This document shows positions 47,740-61,267 of a DNA stretch of 64,000 nt, piece by piece. The DNA is from Lactifluus volemus (taxonomy: Eukaryota; Basidiomycota; Agaricomycetes; Russulales; Russulaceae). The notes beneath the pieces were generated by a model. That model saw only the letters and a program-made list of their open reading frames with translations. It was not told the origin of the DNA and made no database searches. The stretch spans positions 1,054,001 to 1,118,000 of the forward strand of contig WTXI01000002.1 of NCBI GenBank assembly GCA_022376515.1, written 5' to 3'. The position numbers and the translations under genes are program-made. The stretch's first letter is position 1; each line of letters begins with the position of its first letter.

Positions 47740-50700
47740 TCACCATCCAGATGATCCCGCACCCCATCCCCCATCATTCTGGATCAATGTCGCTCGTTGA
47801 TTTGACATCCCAACTGGACCCGACTGTCCAAATCCGGAGGGCGGCGGTGCAGTTCTTTGTCCAAAGGGGGTTTGATATCCAGCCAACGGTGTCTGTGCAA
47901 ACCCGGTCATTGATGACTGAGCAGGCGTTGCGCGTCCAACCATGGCAGAAGGGTGGGTGCTTTGCCCGCCGTAGGGGTTCGGAGTACGTCCAGTCTGACG
48001 GACAGAAGTACGGCCTGGGGTTGCCATTCCGGACAAAGCTGGCGTGCGACCTGGAGTCCGCGCCGCATATGGTGTCTTTCCTCCAGCACCGCTCCCTAAA
48101 TTTTGAGAATCGTGAATCTGACGAAGTTTGAATGCGTCACAGAGTTCAGGGACGCCGGTCGCAGGAGTTTCGAAGAGGTAAAAGGCCTCCGGAGCAACGC
48201 GAACGGGCTAGACAACTTTCAGTTGGCCTCCATTCAGTCGACAGCGAACAAGCTCACCCAAGTTTGAACTGTAGAGCTCTTGTTAGCCAAGAAGCAAAGG
48301 TTGAAGTGACCAGGGCGCTTCCGATTGAGAGTAAACCCATATGCGCTCTTTGATGGGTTTGCCGCGACAAAGTTTTTCAAGAAAAGATCTGGGGACAATT
48401 ATGAGATAAACATCATAGTAGCTGAAAAAAAATACAAACGAAGTTCATCCTCTGGACCCGGTTTGAATTTTTCAAATGCCATAAGCTCTTCAACTCGACG
48501 TGCCAAAGCTTGGACATGGTTGACAATTAACTCATCCAAATCCGAGAACTCGTATTTGCCGTCAACAATAAGCTGTCCCCCGATATTTTGCCCGGTTGGG
48601 TCAGCGTTCAGCTCGACGACATCTATGATCGAAGTACGTGTGAACGATAGGACACTGACGCAGTACCTCTCGACTTACCGATGTGCTGGAAGAGCTTGTC
48701 ATCTACCTTCCACGTCACTGCAAGGTGGTTCATGCCTTTGGATGAAGGCCTGATCACGACGTCACCTCGTTCTTGGCGATCGAGGTATGCTTCGGCATCT
48801 TGAGAATTGAAGTTGTGGAAATTTGGATGCTTTATGACGCGGCGGGACCTCTCAACTTCGGCGCGCTTCTTCCTCTCCTGTAACTCTCGATCCCGATCCC
48901 ATCTTGAGTAGTTCCAACATTCATCATGTTTCACCCGACGGAATTGACTGTCCCCATTCTGCACGTCAGCAGGTCGGGCGGAGAGTTCAACGAGAATAGT
49001 GTCATGAGCCAAGTTGAGCTGGACGGCGACGATGACTGCAGGTATCGTCTGACCCTTCTTTACTATGCCGTCCACACGTACAGGGCCCTCTTGATCCGTG
49101 AGCAGACCGGCCTGGATGACACCCTCGAGCCCCGAATCGAGGCGTACGCAGACTGTACCACCCCTAATCCACAGAACCAGAACGGAGACAATGAGACCCA
49201 TTCGTAAGGTCCGTTCCGTCTCACTTGAAAGCATAGTGACAATTTCCCAGTTAGTGGGCCGTGGAAGTGGGCGTCGATTGTCGCCAAACGGCCTGATTAA
49301 TTCAGAGCGAATCAAATTCAGCGTATGACGCTTGCGCTCCCCTCCGGAGTCCATGAGACTGACGGCGAACTCATCGAGGTTGAGCTCGTCCAGCTTCTTC
49401 ACATTGTCATCATCTTCCATGATGACAGACACGACGTGCGAAGGATGTTCCCCATGAATGTCTTCCTCATCAAGTTCAAGGGCATCTGTGGCCATCTTCC
49501 GTGCCAGGTCGTAGTCTTCAGGGTGAATACGTGTGTTGTCCAGAGGGTCCTGTAGATCAGAGTCTTCATTGTTCCTTGCCTTTGATGGTTTGGCGAGAGA
49601 AGACTCCTGCGGAATACGTAGGAAGCCAGCTGCATTCAGAAAAATCTTCGTCGTCAGTAAAGAAGCCTTGACAAATTGATCGCGGTTCGAAAGATTTCCT
49701 CCCTAGAGCAAGGTCAGCAGATCGCTTAACTTAACGATGTAGAAGCCATTTACCAGTGAACCGATCTTCTTGACTAGGGCTTGGGCCTTCCTGGGTCCCA
49801 AACCACAAACATAGGGGAGGAGATGCTGGTAGTAAGGGTCTGTCACAGCACGATTGATGTCGACCCCAATACGGTTGACACAGTCAACCAACACTCGCTC
49901 CAGTGCCATGAAGAGCTTCTCCGTGGGAACTAGGTGTTGATATTCCTCCTCGAAAGTGATCGCGGTAATATCCGAGCCCAAAGCGGCGTGCTCATTCAGC
50001 GGATTTTGCACGTAGCGGGCGAGACCAATGCAGTACTTGATAATGGGTGAAAACGATGCAAACTCATCGGCTATCCGGTTGCTGTGTTGGTACTTGCGCG
50101 CAATCTCGTCGAAGATATATGTAATGGCAATTCGAGAAAACTCCTGCGCCTCGCCGGGATTAACAAAACTACCATCTTCTGCCCGGTTCTGATGTAGGGT
50201 TTCCTTTATTTGTGAGGACAGTTTGGTGGTAGCCACAGAAAAGCCTCCAACTGCAATTACATCAGGTTTGCGGCGTCGGACGAAGTCCCTGAATTCATCC
50301 TGGATCTCGAGGTCATTGAGATTGTCAATCCTGGTGTGCTCGCGGAGCCGACCAGCCTCATCCAGAAAGACGAGCGTAATGTGGTCCTTTTGAGGGTCGC
50401 CTTTGCCCCATGATACAGCCAAAACAGAGGGTGTCTCCCCTGGTTGAAAGTCGTCTACTTTGAACGGCGCAACGTCTGCCCTCTGAATATGAAACAGTCA
50501 GCGTTCCTCTGACAATAGTGGATAGAACCTACTTCGCGCAGCGATTCGCCACATCGCCGTGCCAGTAAATCTTCTACCTCTTCCCGCACCGACTCACGGG
50601 TCCATTTGGCACCATGTGGCATGAGATGTTGCTCGATGGTCTCCGTGATAACACGCCTTCTTTCTGCATTCCATGCGTTCACGGTGTCACTGAAACTATC

Positions 50701-52961
50701 GGAAACAAACGCAGAAGCCAATTCGTTCTCGAAATCGTTCTTTTCATCATCTGACAAGGTGATTGAAACAGTCACGAAGTGATTTGCTTCTGCTGCTAGA
50801 ATGTTTAAAAACTGGTGGGTTGAGCGGAGATCTTCGACTGGTTTATTCAGAAGGTACTTGAATGCCTTTTGTGGCATGAGTAACCGTGACATTACTGAAC
50901 AATGAAGACATACGAAGTAGGGATGATGCTCGTCGATTTTGTTCAGACCCCTCTCAGTTGGCTGAACAGAAACCCGTGCGAAGCTCTTGAACTTTTGTCG
51001 AACCACTTGGCGTAGAAGGGGATCCTTGCCTAATTCCGTGGCGATGATCATGCGAGCACGACGAAGGAGTTCGGAAGCTGACAAAGCCTTGGCGGGATCA
51101 GGATCTACGAACTGTTCGGCAAACGATTCTGGAGCCAAATCTTGATCGTCCACCCAGTAAGACTTCGTCCCCGAGACGTAGTTCATAACGATTTCATGCG
51201 GCTTAATGCCAAAACCCTTTGCGAGACATTAGCCTAGCCGAGAAAGACTTGGGAAATATTACGATACCTCAGCGAGTTTCGAAATCACACTGTGCTTCGC
51301 AAGCTCGTACGAAGATATCCGACTGGGCAACTTCTTCTTTCTAATACCCGTTGCCTGGTCTTCATCGTCATGGAAGCGTAATTCAAAGTGGTCCCGATTT
51401 TTGCTAGAGTTCTTGTATTTCAGCCCCAGCCACTCCGTAGCATCTGAAACCATTTCAACGCTGTCAATCTTCCGCCGGATCTCCATCTCGTAGTATTCAT
51501 CGGTGACACCCATTCGGGTGTAGTAAGTTTCAAGAACTCGTCTTCGTTCAAGGAGAGAGCGATACTTTTGACCGAGGTCAAAAACACGCCAGAGCTCGCT
51601 CAGTGACAGGAGTTCGACACGAGTTCGGATGTCTTGAGAGTTGAAGTACGAAATATAGTCACGTTTATGCGCCCAGATGTAAGGGACCTCGAACTCTTGA
51701 ATGAATAAGCACCTGAGGGAGAATGTGATCGAGGCCACAAGCTCCTCAAGGAGATGGAAATATTGTCCGTCTTGACGGAAGTAATCCCGTTCCTTGCGCT
51801 CTGATAAACGAGTTAAGACCCAAGTCGAGGCATCATCTAAATCATCCAAGGCCAGCGGCGTAAGTGTAGACAATCCTGATAATTGCGAGAGTGTCGATGA
51901 GGCAAGTTGGAGGCGCTCTGGTGAATCTTGGCAGCGAATCAAATCGTCGTCCTCAGTGAGCAATCTGTCGCGAATTTCGGACGGCTCGAAGACCTGATCA
52001 CGTTAATGAGAAAAGGTGAAGAAAAGTCAACGTCGGAAACCCACATCTTGGAAATTCGTGTCAGGTTTAGTGGGGCATCGTGATAGTTGTCGTCATCGTC
52101 AATCAATGCCCACTCGTAATCCCGGCCGTCGCCAAATACCTCATAGATCTCGTCCCAAGAGCTGAGGACGATCAATACCCGATGATAACAGTACCTGCTG
52201 GGACGCCTACCTTGCGTCAATACCAGTCAACTCGGGGTGAGAACCGAGGGCCTTTCGTCGTTCCTTCTCTAGTCGCCTACGCTCCCTCCTTCGTTCTTCT
52301 CGCTCTTCTTCGTCCATGTCACCATGGCCCTCATCTTCGTCGTCGTAGTCGATGAAATCGTCCATGTCTTCTTCATCCTCGCGTCCTCCGGCACCCTTGT
52401 CGTCGTCCCAAATGCGAGAGATGTCGTTTGTCCGTGTCGCGGTTGGGCCCCCAATGTCGAGATCATCTTCTGAAGTTTCGACCACAGACTTGCGCCTTGA
52501 CGTAGACGCTACCGGTGGAGAACCAGGATCGCGACCACGTCTTAAGCGAGTTAATTTATTTTTGCGCGCAAAAGTTTCACCGGTGTTCTCTTCAAGAAGT
52601 TCAAGATCATCATCTTCTAGAACTTCATCCTCATCTAGGGCTTATTAAAAAGACAGTGTATTGGTCAGGCTTTCATCGCAAGAAAGACGTAGCCACACAG
52701 ACCTCGACGATGGTGATGCTTTTTGCGTCTTTTACGCTTATGCCTCCTCTCTTCTTCCTCATCAAGCATTTCCTCTTCCTCCTCGTCCTCGTCCACTATA
52801 AAGCCCTCCCTGATTCGACGCGCCTCCTCGTCGTCTTCCTCAGGTTCTTCGGAGCTATCTGCGGAAAACGCATCGTTGGGGTCGGCTTCTTCTGCATCTA
52901 CAAGCATATTATCATCCACTCGTCGTTCTCGAGATTCGATCTCCGCAGGAGGTGAAGACAT
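47740..52961 (-). CDS. SPT6: Transcription elongation factor and histone chaperone Spt6
   Basis: Travels with RNA polymerase II and reassembles nucleosomes behind it. The start is 52961 (MSSPPAEIESRERRVDDNML), followed by about 170 acidic residues (EEPEEDDEEARRIREGFIVD) and nuclear-localisation-like KRKRRKKHHHRR. The core follows in family order: helix-turn-helix part (about 52000-51260), YqgF/RNase H-like domain (about 50420-50200, VIAVGGFSVATTK), helix-hairpin-helix (LPYVCGLGPRKAQALVKKIG, about 49800), S1 domain (GTVCVRLDSGLEGVIQAGLL) and the tandem SH2 start (VIKHPNFHNFNSQDAEAYLD with DVVIRPSS). The tail is Gly/Thr/Pro-rich (GRTPNPYGGQSTHPSAM) and ends WGAGSSGW at 47740. Full length for the family; few introns for its size. 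Confidence 0.96.
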
Positions 52962-53092
52962 GGTGGTGGGGTGAGACTGAATGCGGACGAAAGAGCTGTG
53001 TGCAGGCACAAGGGAATGAAACAGCCATTCCCACGTACCAGAAATAATTAGTCAGCATCCTCTCTTCCACACTTTCACTCGCAAGTCGACAA
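52962..53092. promoter_or_regulatory. 131-bp shared promoter between SPT6 and RLP24
   Basis: Divergent start codons 131 bp apart. No TATA box is evident. CCACACTTTCACT precedes the RLP24 ATG. Confidence 0.6.
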
Positions 53093-53888
53093 TGAGGATT
53101 GAAAAGTGTTATTTCTGCTCCAAAAGCGTATATCCAGGCCATGGTGCGGGAAATTATCTACATTTACTGTGTTTTATATGACGTCACACAGGCACGGCGT
53201 TTGTTAGAAACGATGCGAAAGTCTTTCGTTTCTGCACGTCCAAGTATGTCATAACTTCCTTAGAGTCAATGATCATTCTCACAGTCCTGTTTGTTCCAGA
53301 TGTCACAAGAACTTCAAGTGAGAAGATCTTAATCTTTTCACCAGCTTCTATCTCTTTACATTCTATCGCTTAGGATGAAGCGAAACCCGCGTAAAGTGAG
53401 GTGGACTAAGGCTTTCAGAAAGGCAGCGGGAAAAGAGATGGTTATCGTACGTGTCTGATTCTCTTATCTATTATCTGTTTATCCACATGTCCGGTCTGAT
53501 CATAGGATTCTACAATCGATTTTGAAAAACGCAGAAATGTCCCTGTTCGTTATGACCGCGAACTCATGCAGACCACTCTCCATGCAATGAAGCGGGTTGC
53601 AGAGGTCAAGAAGCGGAGAGAGCACGCGTTCTGGAAGAACAGGTATTTCACACACTTTTCGCGTATAGCGACGAGGCTGAACAATGCCCAAGGATGGCTG
53701 CGAGTAAGGAGAAGCTCAGAGCTCATCGGAGGAAATTATCAGAAAGTCGAACTTCTGTTCGCTTACTGGAGCCAACGGTCGATGCATCGTCACCAGAACG
53801 GATTAAAACAAAAATCAGGAATGTTGAGAAACCTCGGAGTGCTCTTGTCGTTGGCGATGGTCGGTCAATGGGTATGGAGATCGACTAG
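53093..53888 (+). CDS. RLP24: Ribosome biogenesis protein Rlp24
   Basis: A placeholder for eL24 in nucleolar pre-60S particles, which recruits and activates the AAA-ATPase Drg1 for its own release. The ATG at 53093 opens [18 protein letters not shown], then [22 protein letters not shown] across two introns. This gives the four-cysteine zinc motif of the L24 fold. [20 protein letters not shown] and [19 protein letters not shown] follow, then a basic helix ([20 protein letters not shown]) and a C-terminal tail of about 65 residues (ending SMGMEID). The tail is the Drg1-interacting part in yeast and distinguishes Rlp24 from eL24. Six short exons. Converges on ATG2, with 162 bp between stops. Confidence 0.95.
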
Positions 53889-54050
53889 TCTTACTGGCAC
53901 GAATTCCTTCAGCACTCTGTCTTTTGTGTATGTACACATAGGTGACCATTATCTTATGACACCATAATACAGGCACAAAAGCCAGAAACGGCGGAAACTG
54001 AGGGACATGTATTCGCAAGTGCCGGAGACAGGTTTTATGCTCTAACTGGA

Positions 54051-57000
54051 CTACCGATGCTTATATTTTGCAGCATTCTCGTGGCGAATCTCCGGGTCCA
54101 TGGTGTTATGAAGCCCGAGTAAGGTTTTGCTGACCGCTTCGCTTGCTCCGATCATGGGCCTTAACACGGCAATCGGCACCGCTCGAATAACGGCACGAAC
54201 AGGTCCCTAGATGATGATAAGTAGGAGTGCGCGTACGAGTGTGTATTCTTAAACGTGCCTCGCTCCCTGACCGTTCAAATACCTCCATAGGGACAGCGAG
54301 AATTGTCTGGGCCGCAGAGCTGAGATTTCGCCTTATGCTCGTATACGCCGACTGGATACCCTCTCGGATGTCGACAGGTTGTTCAGCATACCTGCTGATA
54401 GGATCTGTAGATTCTTCATCCGAACCCCAGCCTTGAACAACCATATCAGGGGCATCTTCAGATGGATGTGAAACCGTTTCGGCCAGAATCGTCTCGCCAA
54501 AACCACTTCCTAGTACGTTCTCGGCTTGCTCTAAGATGACTTGAGTTCCGGTTGCCAGCTGTGCACCGAGTTTGATTGCCTCCATCGCTGTGGACCTAAC
54601 AAAAGCTTTCGTCCCTTTCTGTAACCCACGCACTACACGACCGTCCTTTCTATATTGAGTAATTGGCAGCAGCACCAGATCCGCGACGCCCGAACCGACG
54701 TTCACAACTGAACGGATGGGCGAGACACCTGAGATGACGTCCGCAAGTTGAGTGGCTTTGACGTCTGGCGTCCACAAATCATTGAGCATGTCGAAAAATC
54801 TCGGCCATCCAGCAACCTGTGAGAAAGTTAGGCCGGAATAGGATGGATGTATGGATGGATCACTCACTCCGAAAAGGGTGAGATGTCTCAACGTCATCTC
54901 AGCGCCGTCAAAATGGAAGAAATTCATTAGTTCGATGGTCCTTCCTTCCCGCAAAGCTCGGTAGTCGACCCGTCTTGGCTTGTAATCTAATTTCAGCACA
55001 ACTGGATAAACCTCGGCTCGTTCTGTAATCCACATCGAGGTCAGGGGGCAGTAGTGTCAATCGACAAAGGAAGCTTACGGAGATATGTTTCGCTTCTGGG
55101 TCCCGAATCCAAAGGGGCGTTAGGATTTTGGAAGTTGAAAAACTTCTTAAGAAAGTCCAGCGCATCTTGGTCAACATGAAGGCGAAGCGGCAAAATTTTG
55201 GCCTAGAGAAGTTAGGACTCTGAGGCTATGTATGGTTGATGGACTCACGCGCAATCTGGTCTCTTCAGAAAGTTCCCTGGCACGGGATGAACGCTACGTA
55301 GCTCTATGCGGACCATGTCAGATCCCGTTTCTCGTATGTTGCCTCGCGAATCAGAACGGAGAGCTGTGAGAAACTTTTTCCAAGTCGACGTCTTCACATG
55401 GTCCAAGATTTCGACATCTCTGATCGTGGTAAAGGTTCTAGATACGATTTCGTCATTTGGAACAAACTTGACAGCCTGGGCGAATAAGCCAGATAGACGA
55501 ATCTCAATGCTAGGACCGCGTGACCTTGTGAGGCGTCGGCCACGAAGTCTCGGATGTTGGACATTAGGCCTCCCAGATGGCGCAGGCCGCAGGGACTGCC
55601 ATGAGCTAACGCTAGCTGCGTCATTATCTTCCCTTAGCTGTTCGTCTATGGCTGCGATTAGCGCCCCCGGCTCCATTTCATCCACATCTTGCTCGAGGCC
55701 AACATGAATGGAGTTGAAAAGGAGGGTATTTGCGGGATCAATACTAGGATCATATGCTTGGCCGCTGGCGACCAATTGTTTAATCCGAGTGAGGCGTTGT
55801 TTCATTTTCTTCAGTTCATCTTCAATGACTTTACGAGTTGTGGCCCAATCATAACCCTCATAGAGGAACAACGTAATGTCTCCCTCACGTATGACAACAC
55901 GATCCAGCTCTTCTGCAAGCCTAAAGGACAATCAACATCTCATCAAGTCAGATGAATTACTAACGACGCTTACTGGAGACTCGTTTCTACCAACGCAGGC
56001 AAAGTGTTGAAAAAGTTTTCGTCAGCCTGTAGTCCTTTCGGGTCAAGAATCTTGATGGTCTCGCCGCCCACGTTGGATATGACGCTGGCCGAATAGGCTG
56101 GCAGATTTGTTCCGCCAGTTGGTTCACTCTGGGTTGCATCATCCATAAAGAGGTCGTCGTCATTGAGCTCACGAAGACCCGCCGCGGCCCCAAAAGAAAC
56201 GTCCAGATAGTCAGGGTTGGAGGGAAGGTCGTCGTGAATCATATCTGGGGCTGCACCCACTTCTGGGACGCCCCGAAACGCGTGCTGGTCGATTGAGTCT
56301 GGACGAGATGTGTCAAAAAGACAGAATAAAAGAATGAGAACTTACATGTGAGTTCCTCCGAGGAGCGTTCATGACCCGACACAACTGTTGGACGCCTGGG
56401 CTGGCACTCAGAGGTAATGGTCCTGGTAAATGGTAAATGACGTGTATGGGGTTTCCAGTTATCAACCAACACATACGGCGGCCCAGGCTCTGTCTCAAAT
56501 GCTGATCCAAAATGACCAAAATATAATCCCAAAGCGGACCCTGTATCAGCGCAAAGGTGGATGCGAATATTTATGTGATCGATAACAGCCTGGAAACTAC
56601 GTTGAGAGCACGCATGAGGAAAGGAATCAGTGATGAACCTCGGATTGAGCCGACACATCATTTGATCGCTTGATGCTAAGTGCGAGATCAGTGACTTCAC
56701 TGATGAGCGCATATCCCGATCTCTTCAGCGTCGTTTAAGCATGAATATTTACTAAACAGAAAACGACTTACCTTCCAGTGTAGTGCACCTTGAACATCGG
56801 GTTGACTTTGGATACTTGATACTTGCACGGCCTCCAGATGATTATCCGTGAATAATGCTGCTAGGTCTCGTCCGGCTATGCTAAATAACATCTCTGGAGA
56901 GTCTCCGACTATCTCTGTGTTTAGATCGAAGTCCCCAAGATGCAAAACAAAAGACCCGTTATTTTTTGGAGCAAATAATCGCACTGATCCCTCCCCAATC

Positions 57001-60000
57001 TTGACTGCGATTCGAGTCCGTTCACTGGGGACAACAGACTCGAACGCCTGAAATTAGTGTGATAAGTAGCTAGTCAAATCAGGGTGGATATTACCTACGC
57101 CTGGAGGAGGCCTTGCGAATGAGACCAGAGAATCTATCCTTCTCATATCGGGAAAGACATTGAGAATAAAACCCAGCAAGGACAGTTTGATCCGTGACTC
57201 TTTTGAGGTCGTTTCATGTAATACTGTTGAAATGAATCGCAGCTTCACTATTGGCTTCGGTGTTGAAAACTATGATCAGATGAATATGCATTTCACCTCA
57301 CGCAGTAAATGAATGTGAATTACCAGCCTGCGAGGAGCTGCCAAGGAGAGCGCCGGGTATGGGAATGGGTTTACTGCATCCAACACCGTGATACCCATTA
57401 TAGACAGTGTAATCACAGTGTCATCCTGGAACAATTGTCAGAATAGAAGCGCATAGGGACGGGAACATACTTTTCCTTCGGGTTTAGATTCCAGAAGGAC
57501 ATCGGCATCAGATACGAAGATGTCAATTGGTTCAACACCACTGGTTGCTCCCTCGGTTCCATGAGGTATCAGAAATCTCATGGCAGCTACGTAAAATGAG
57601 AGAACGTATGGATGATGAAGGTAGGGTTCTCACCTTCCGATATTGTCACTTTCACAATCCTTTCGGTGAATGACTTGCTGTGATCAGATGATGCATTATC
57701 CACAGCGGTATCTACGCTGCCCTGCTTGCTGTTTGAGAAAAATCTGCTTCCTACTAGACTCGGATTTCGGCTCGAGTTCTCCCGAGTGCCATCGCTTGAC
57801 GGTACCAGGTTTCGCTCTAATAGCTGTGACACGTCATCGATCCAGAATTGCAAACTGTCGAACACGGGTTTGGTAAGGTTCAGATACATCGAAGGTACAT
57901 TGATCTCAGCCACGAAGACACCAGAGCGTTTGCCCTTTCGTCCTGAAGGTAAGGGTGGATTCTGGGCCAACTTTATGCAGGCGAAACGCCTTATAGGTGA
58001 CGTTTCATCTAGGAAACGGATGTGCTCCTCGGAGGATGGGACCTCGCTCTCTTCAGAAGACAATGGGCCGACTGAACAAAGGACTCTAGCAGTTGCTGCC
58101 CCGCAGATGAACAGGCTATCAACAATGCTCGCCACTCTGCGGTGAGCAAGTGCGAGTTTGGGCCCGTCGACTGCGTCTTCAAATCGGCGCGATGAGGGTA
58201 CATCTCCTTGTGCTCCAGCGGCAACCGGGAAGTCAGCGACAACCCATGCACGTCTATTATGGCAACACCGGATCTCTGGGCGAGGGATGGAGGCGATGGA
58301 CTGCGTAATTGGATTCTGATCATGTCGCAAGCAACCTCAAACTCTGTTACGCTGTTGCTGCGGGACGAACCCTTGTCCTCCAGCTTAGCAAGCAGATTTG
58401 GGATAAGTGATATAGACACGTACCTGAGCGTGTCTATGGCGTTTTCTCAACTTGGGCGACAATGGTTCTGGGGCTGGCACTCTGGATAGATAGTCCACGG
58501 ACAAGTTCAAATCATCAAGCTCCTGCTGATTGATCCGTTCTAGGGCTTCTCTTTGTGGACTTGAAAGTGGAGTGAGATCACCACTGTTTGAGTATCTGTG
58601 AGCACCTTTATGATCCTCTCCTTCAGAATCAGAATCGCTGGATCTACTCGAATTCATTGAAGAACCATGGCCACTACGTCGAAGCGAAACGACATCCAGA
58701 AAGTCCAATACGGCAGCCATGCCTCTCATGTCGACGAAGACATGCAAAGGAATTATAGTGATGTGTATGCTGCAAGCCGATTCCGATTCCGGGTCTGTGC
58801 CTATACCTGGATCCCTCGGTGATGACAATAACATTTGCCCGGATAAGGCAGATTGTGGTTTGTTGGTGGACAACTCGTCGGCAGACTGCATGTGAGGGGA
58901 TACGGGTGAATCACCTGGGTGACTCCTGTGGGTGCGCCGGTATCCAGGCGGTGGCTTCACCCTCCAGAGTGACAGCTTAGCGTGAGATGTTCGATGGTCT
59001 TCTGAGGTCCAATCCAAGATTTCAAATTCAGGTAAAGGAGGAAATGGTTTACGAATATGTTCTGGGGAAATATCCGAGTGCCGTTCGACGGTAGGGGGAG
59101 GGTGATGCTCAGGACTGTATTGGGTATGCAGAAATGGGTCGGTTAACAGGATGGGTATCACCACGAAGGGATCGTGAGCTGCCATCGCATGGTTGGGTAT
59201 ACAGAAAGCGCATGTCGATAGATCGCCAATGGAGAATCTGAGCTGGCTTAAGGTCACCCCTTTCACACCTCGGGGTACTCGGCTTCTCTCCGGTAGGTGT
59301 CCTAGAATCGAACTCGGTTCATCCGTGAGCTGCTCCAAAGTAGTAGACACCGAGAAGTCTGCCTTGAGCATATCCATGACGAAACGGATGTAACTGTGGT
59401 TAGTTTTCGGAGGTGTGAGCGGATGGGCGAAGAAGTTGTTGAGAGGTCCGTCGTGCGCGTCCTCAAAAGAAGTGGTAAGGGAAGCCGGAACGGACTGTAA
59501 TAATATTACCAGGCCGCGAATCCGAAGTCCAAGAGATGCTTGATCCAGAAAGGATAACGGGGGAGCCACCGGGCCAGCGTTCTTGGACATCGAGCGCTTG
59601 CTACTTTGGCCTGGATGTGCCCCAATGACAGGGATGATATCCAATATTGCACCAATTTGTGAGGCTGTAAGAGCACAAGCGACGACACCTGCGGACACCG
59701 AAATCTCAAGGTTCGGATGTAGAGGGTCTGGGTGGGATGTGTCTGGTTCGGCAGTGTGGGAGGCGGGGTTCGTTTGATTCTGTGGAACTGGAGGTGTAGA
59801 CGTTGTGATGTGAATGACGATTGGCTCGGTGATTAGTGAACTATGACTCGATGAAATGGTTCGTCGTTGATTGGGTCATCTGTAGGAGATGATGGGGAAT
59901 CGCCTGCAGTGCGACTACCTTGGTCGGGCACAGTGTCGCCACCTCCCGAATGAGCGGCTGTACCCTCAAAACTTCGTAATTCTCGCCCAGAGCCCTGAGT

Positions 60001-61119
60001 CGTCAGAGCGCTTTGAAAAAGGCTGCTTGCAGTTGAGCCAGATGGTGAACTAGGCCTTGAACAGTGCCCAGGAACTGACAAATCCACGGATGCCGCGAAA
60101 TCATTCGAGCCTGACCTCCCATTCAAGGAGGAAGGCGTAGGGGAAGGGGGGGATGCACCGGAGGAAGATGAAGCCATAGCCATATTACCTACCCGAGATG
60201 AGGCGGCATCAAATTCCTGGCGGACGGAAGAAAGAGAACCAGTCTCCGAATGACGGGATACTGGTGATCCTAAGATAGCGAGGTCGCGGTGCGCTATCTC
60301 CACTCCTGAAATCTCGATTGTTCTAGTTGTTTCGCTCTGTCCGGCGGTCGGCTTCCCATAACGAAGCTCGGCAACTTTGAATCTGAAACTTGAGTGGTCC
60401 GGATGAATTACAGTTATGCTGATATCTTTCGCAGAGAATGCGAACTGGGAGAGAAGGTACTCAAACATACTCGCAAACATAGATATTCCGGAAGGGTCCA
60501 CATCCGGATAGACCTCAGGGTCGTCTCCTGAAGCATCGAGTCCTCCTGGCACATAGTCGTCACCCTTGTTCGAGCGAGGCTTCCTACTATTTTGAAAAGC
60601 CTGGTAGACCTCTGTACTCTCTTCACGCGTGATTTCTTCGTGAGCAAACAATTCTGCGGCGTCCGATATGGAGTCGGTGAGGTTCATTGGCGTAAAAGAT
60701 ACTTCTTTCGCCACCCGCGGAAGAAGATGAAAGGTAAGATTCAAAGAGCGGACTGACAGTTCCACGCCATTTGTGAGTGGTTAGGCCAGGGTATGCGCGC
60801 TGAGACGGACGCGATGCAACCCTCGTGGAGTTGTACGGGTAGTCCGGAGAGAAGGGCATTGATAGACTCACGGAGGATGACTTAGAGGTGATCTAAGTTA
60901 AAAGGGCAGACTCACAGTACACTCGAGCCTCAAATCGTTGATCGTGAGGTTTCCTGAACCGATGGCGGAGTCTATTTGTTCGACGTCCAGTTGACCGGGT
61001 TTGAGGAGATGGCCCAGGAATCTCTTTAGGATGAAAGAGAAGAATTTACGTTGCAAGTTCGGAAAGATAGAGACATCGAACTTCGGGAACGAGAACCAGG
61101 ATGGGACCCAGGAAGACAT
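54051..61119 (-). CDS. ATG2: Autophagy lipid-transfer protein Atg2
   Basis: A rod-shaped bridge that moves phospholipids from the endoplasmic reticulum to the growing autophagosome, with Atg9 and Atg18. The start is 61119 (MSSWVPSWFSFPKFDVSIFP). The chorein domain follows, with LGHLLKPGQLDVEQIDSAIG and SGNLTINDLRLECT, the family signature. Next come IPWPNPLTNGVELSVRSLNL and a long Ser/Thr/Asp-rich insert (about 60250-59900). The remaining sequence is beta-rich, as expected of repeating-beta-groove proteins. Near the C-terminus, VDYRALREGRTIELMNFFHF and DGAEMTLRHLTLFG form the conserved ATG_C region (about 54960-54860). The end reads VSKTLLGLHNTMDPEIRHEN then AAKYKHR and TAG at 54051-54053. 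About 2100 residues, the usual length. It has some 15-20 short introns that I did not all place. Confidence 0.94.
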
Positions 61120-61267
61120 GGTTCGCTGGATCTTATGTGAGTCCTCAAGCTCAAGCCCTTGCTGTCGGGGAACTGTATATAGCAGTAGCTGACGCTGAGC
61201 CACGCCAGATTACGTCAACACTATCTTTCCACAATTATTTTTTTCAGGGGGAAAACAATTCACTACT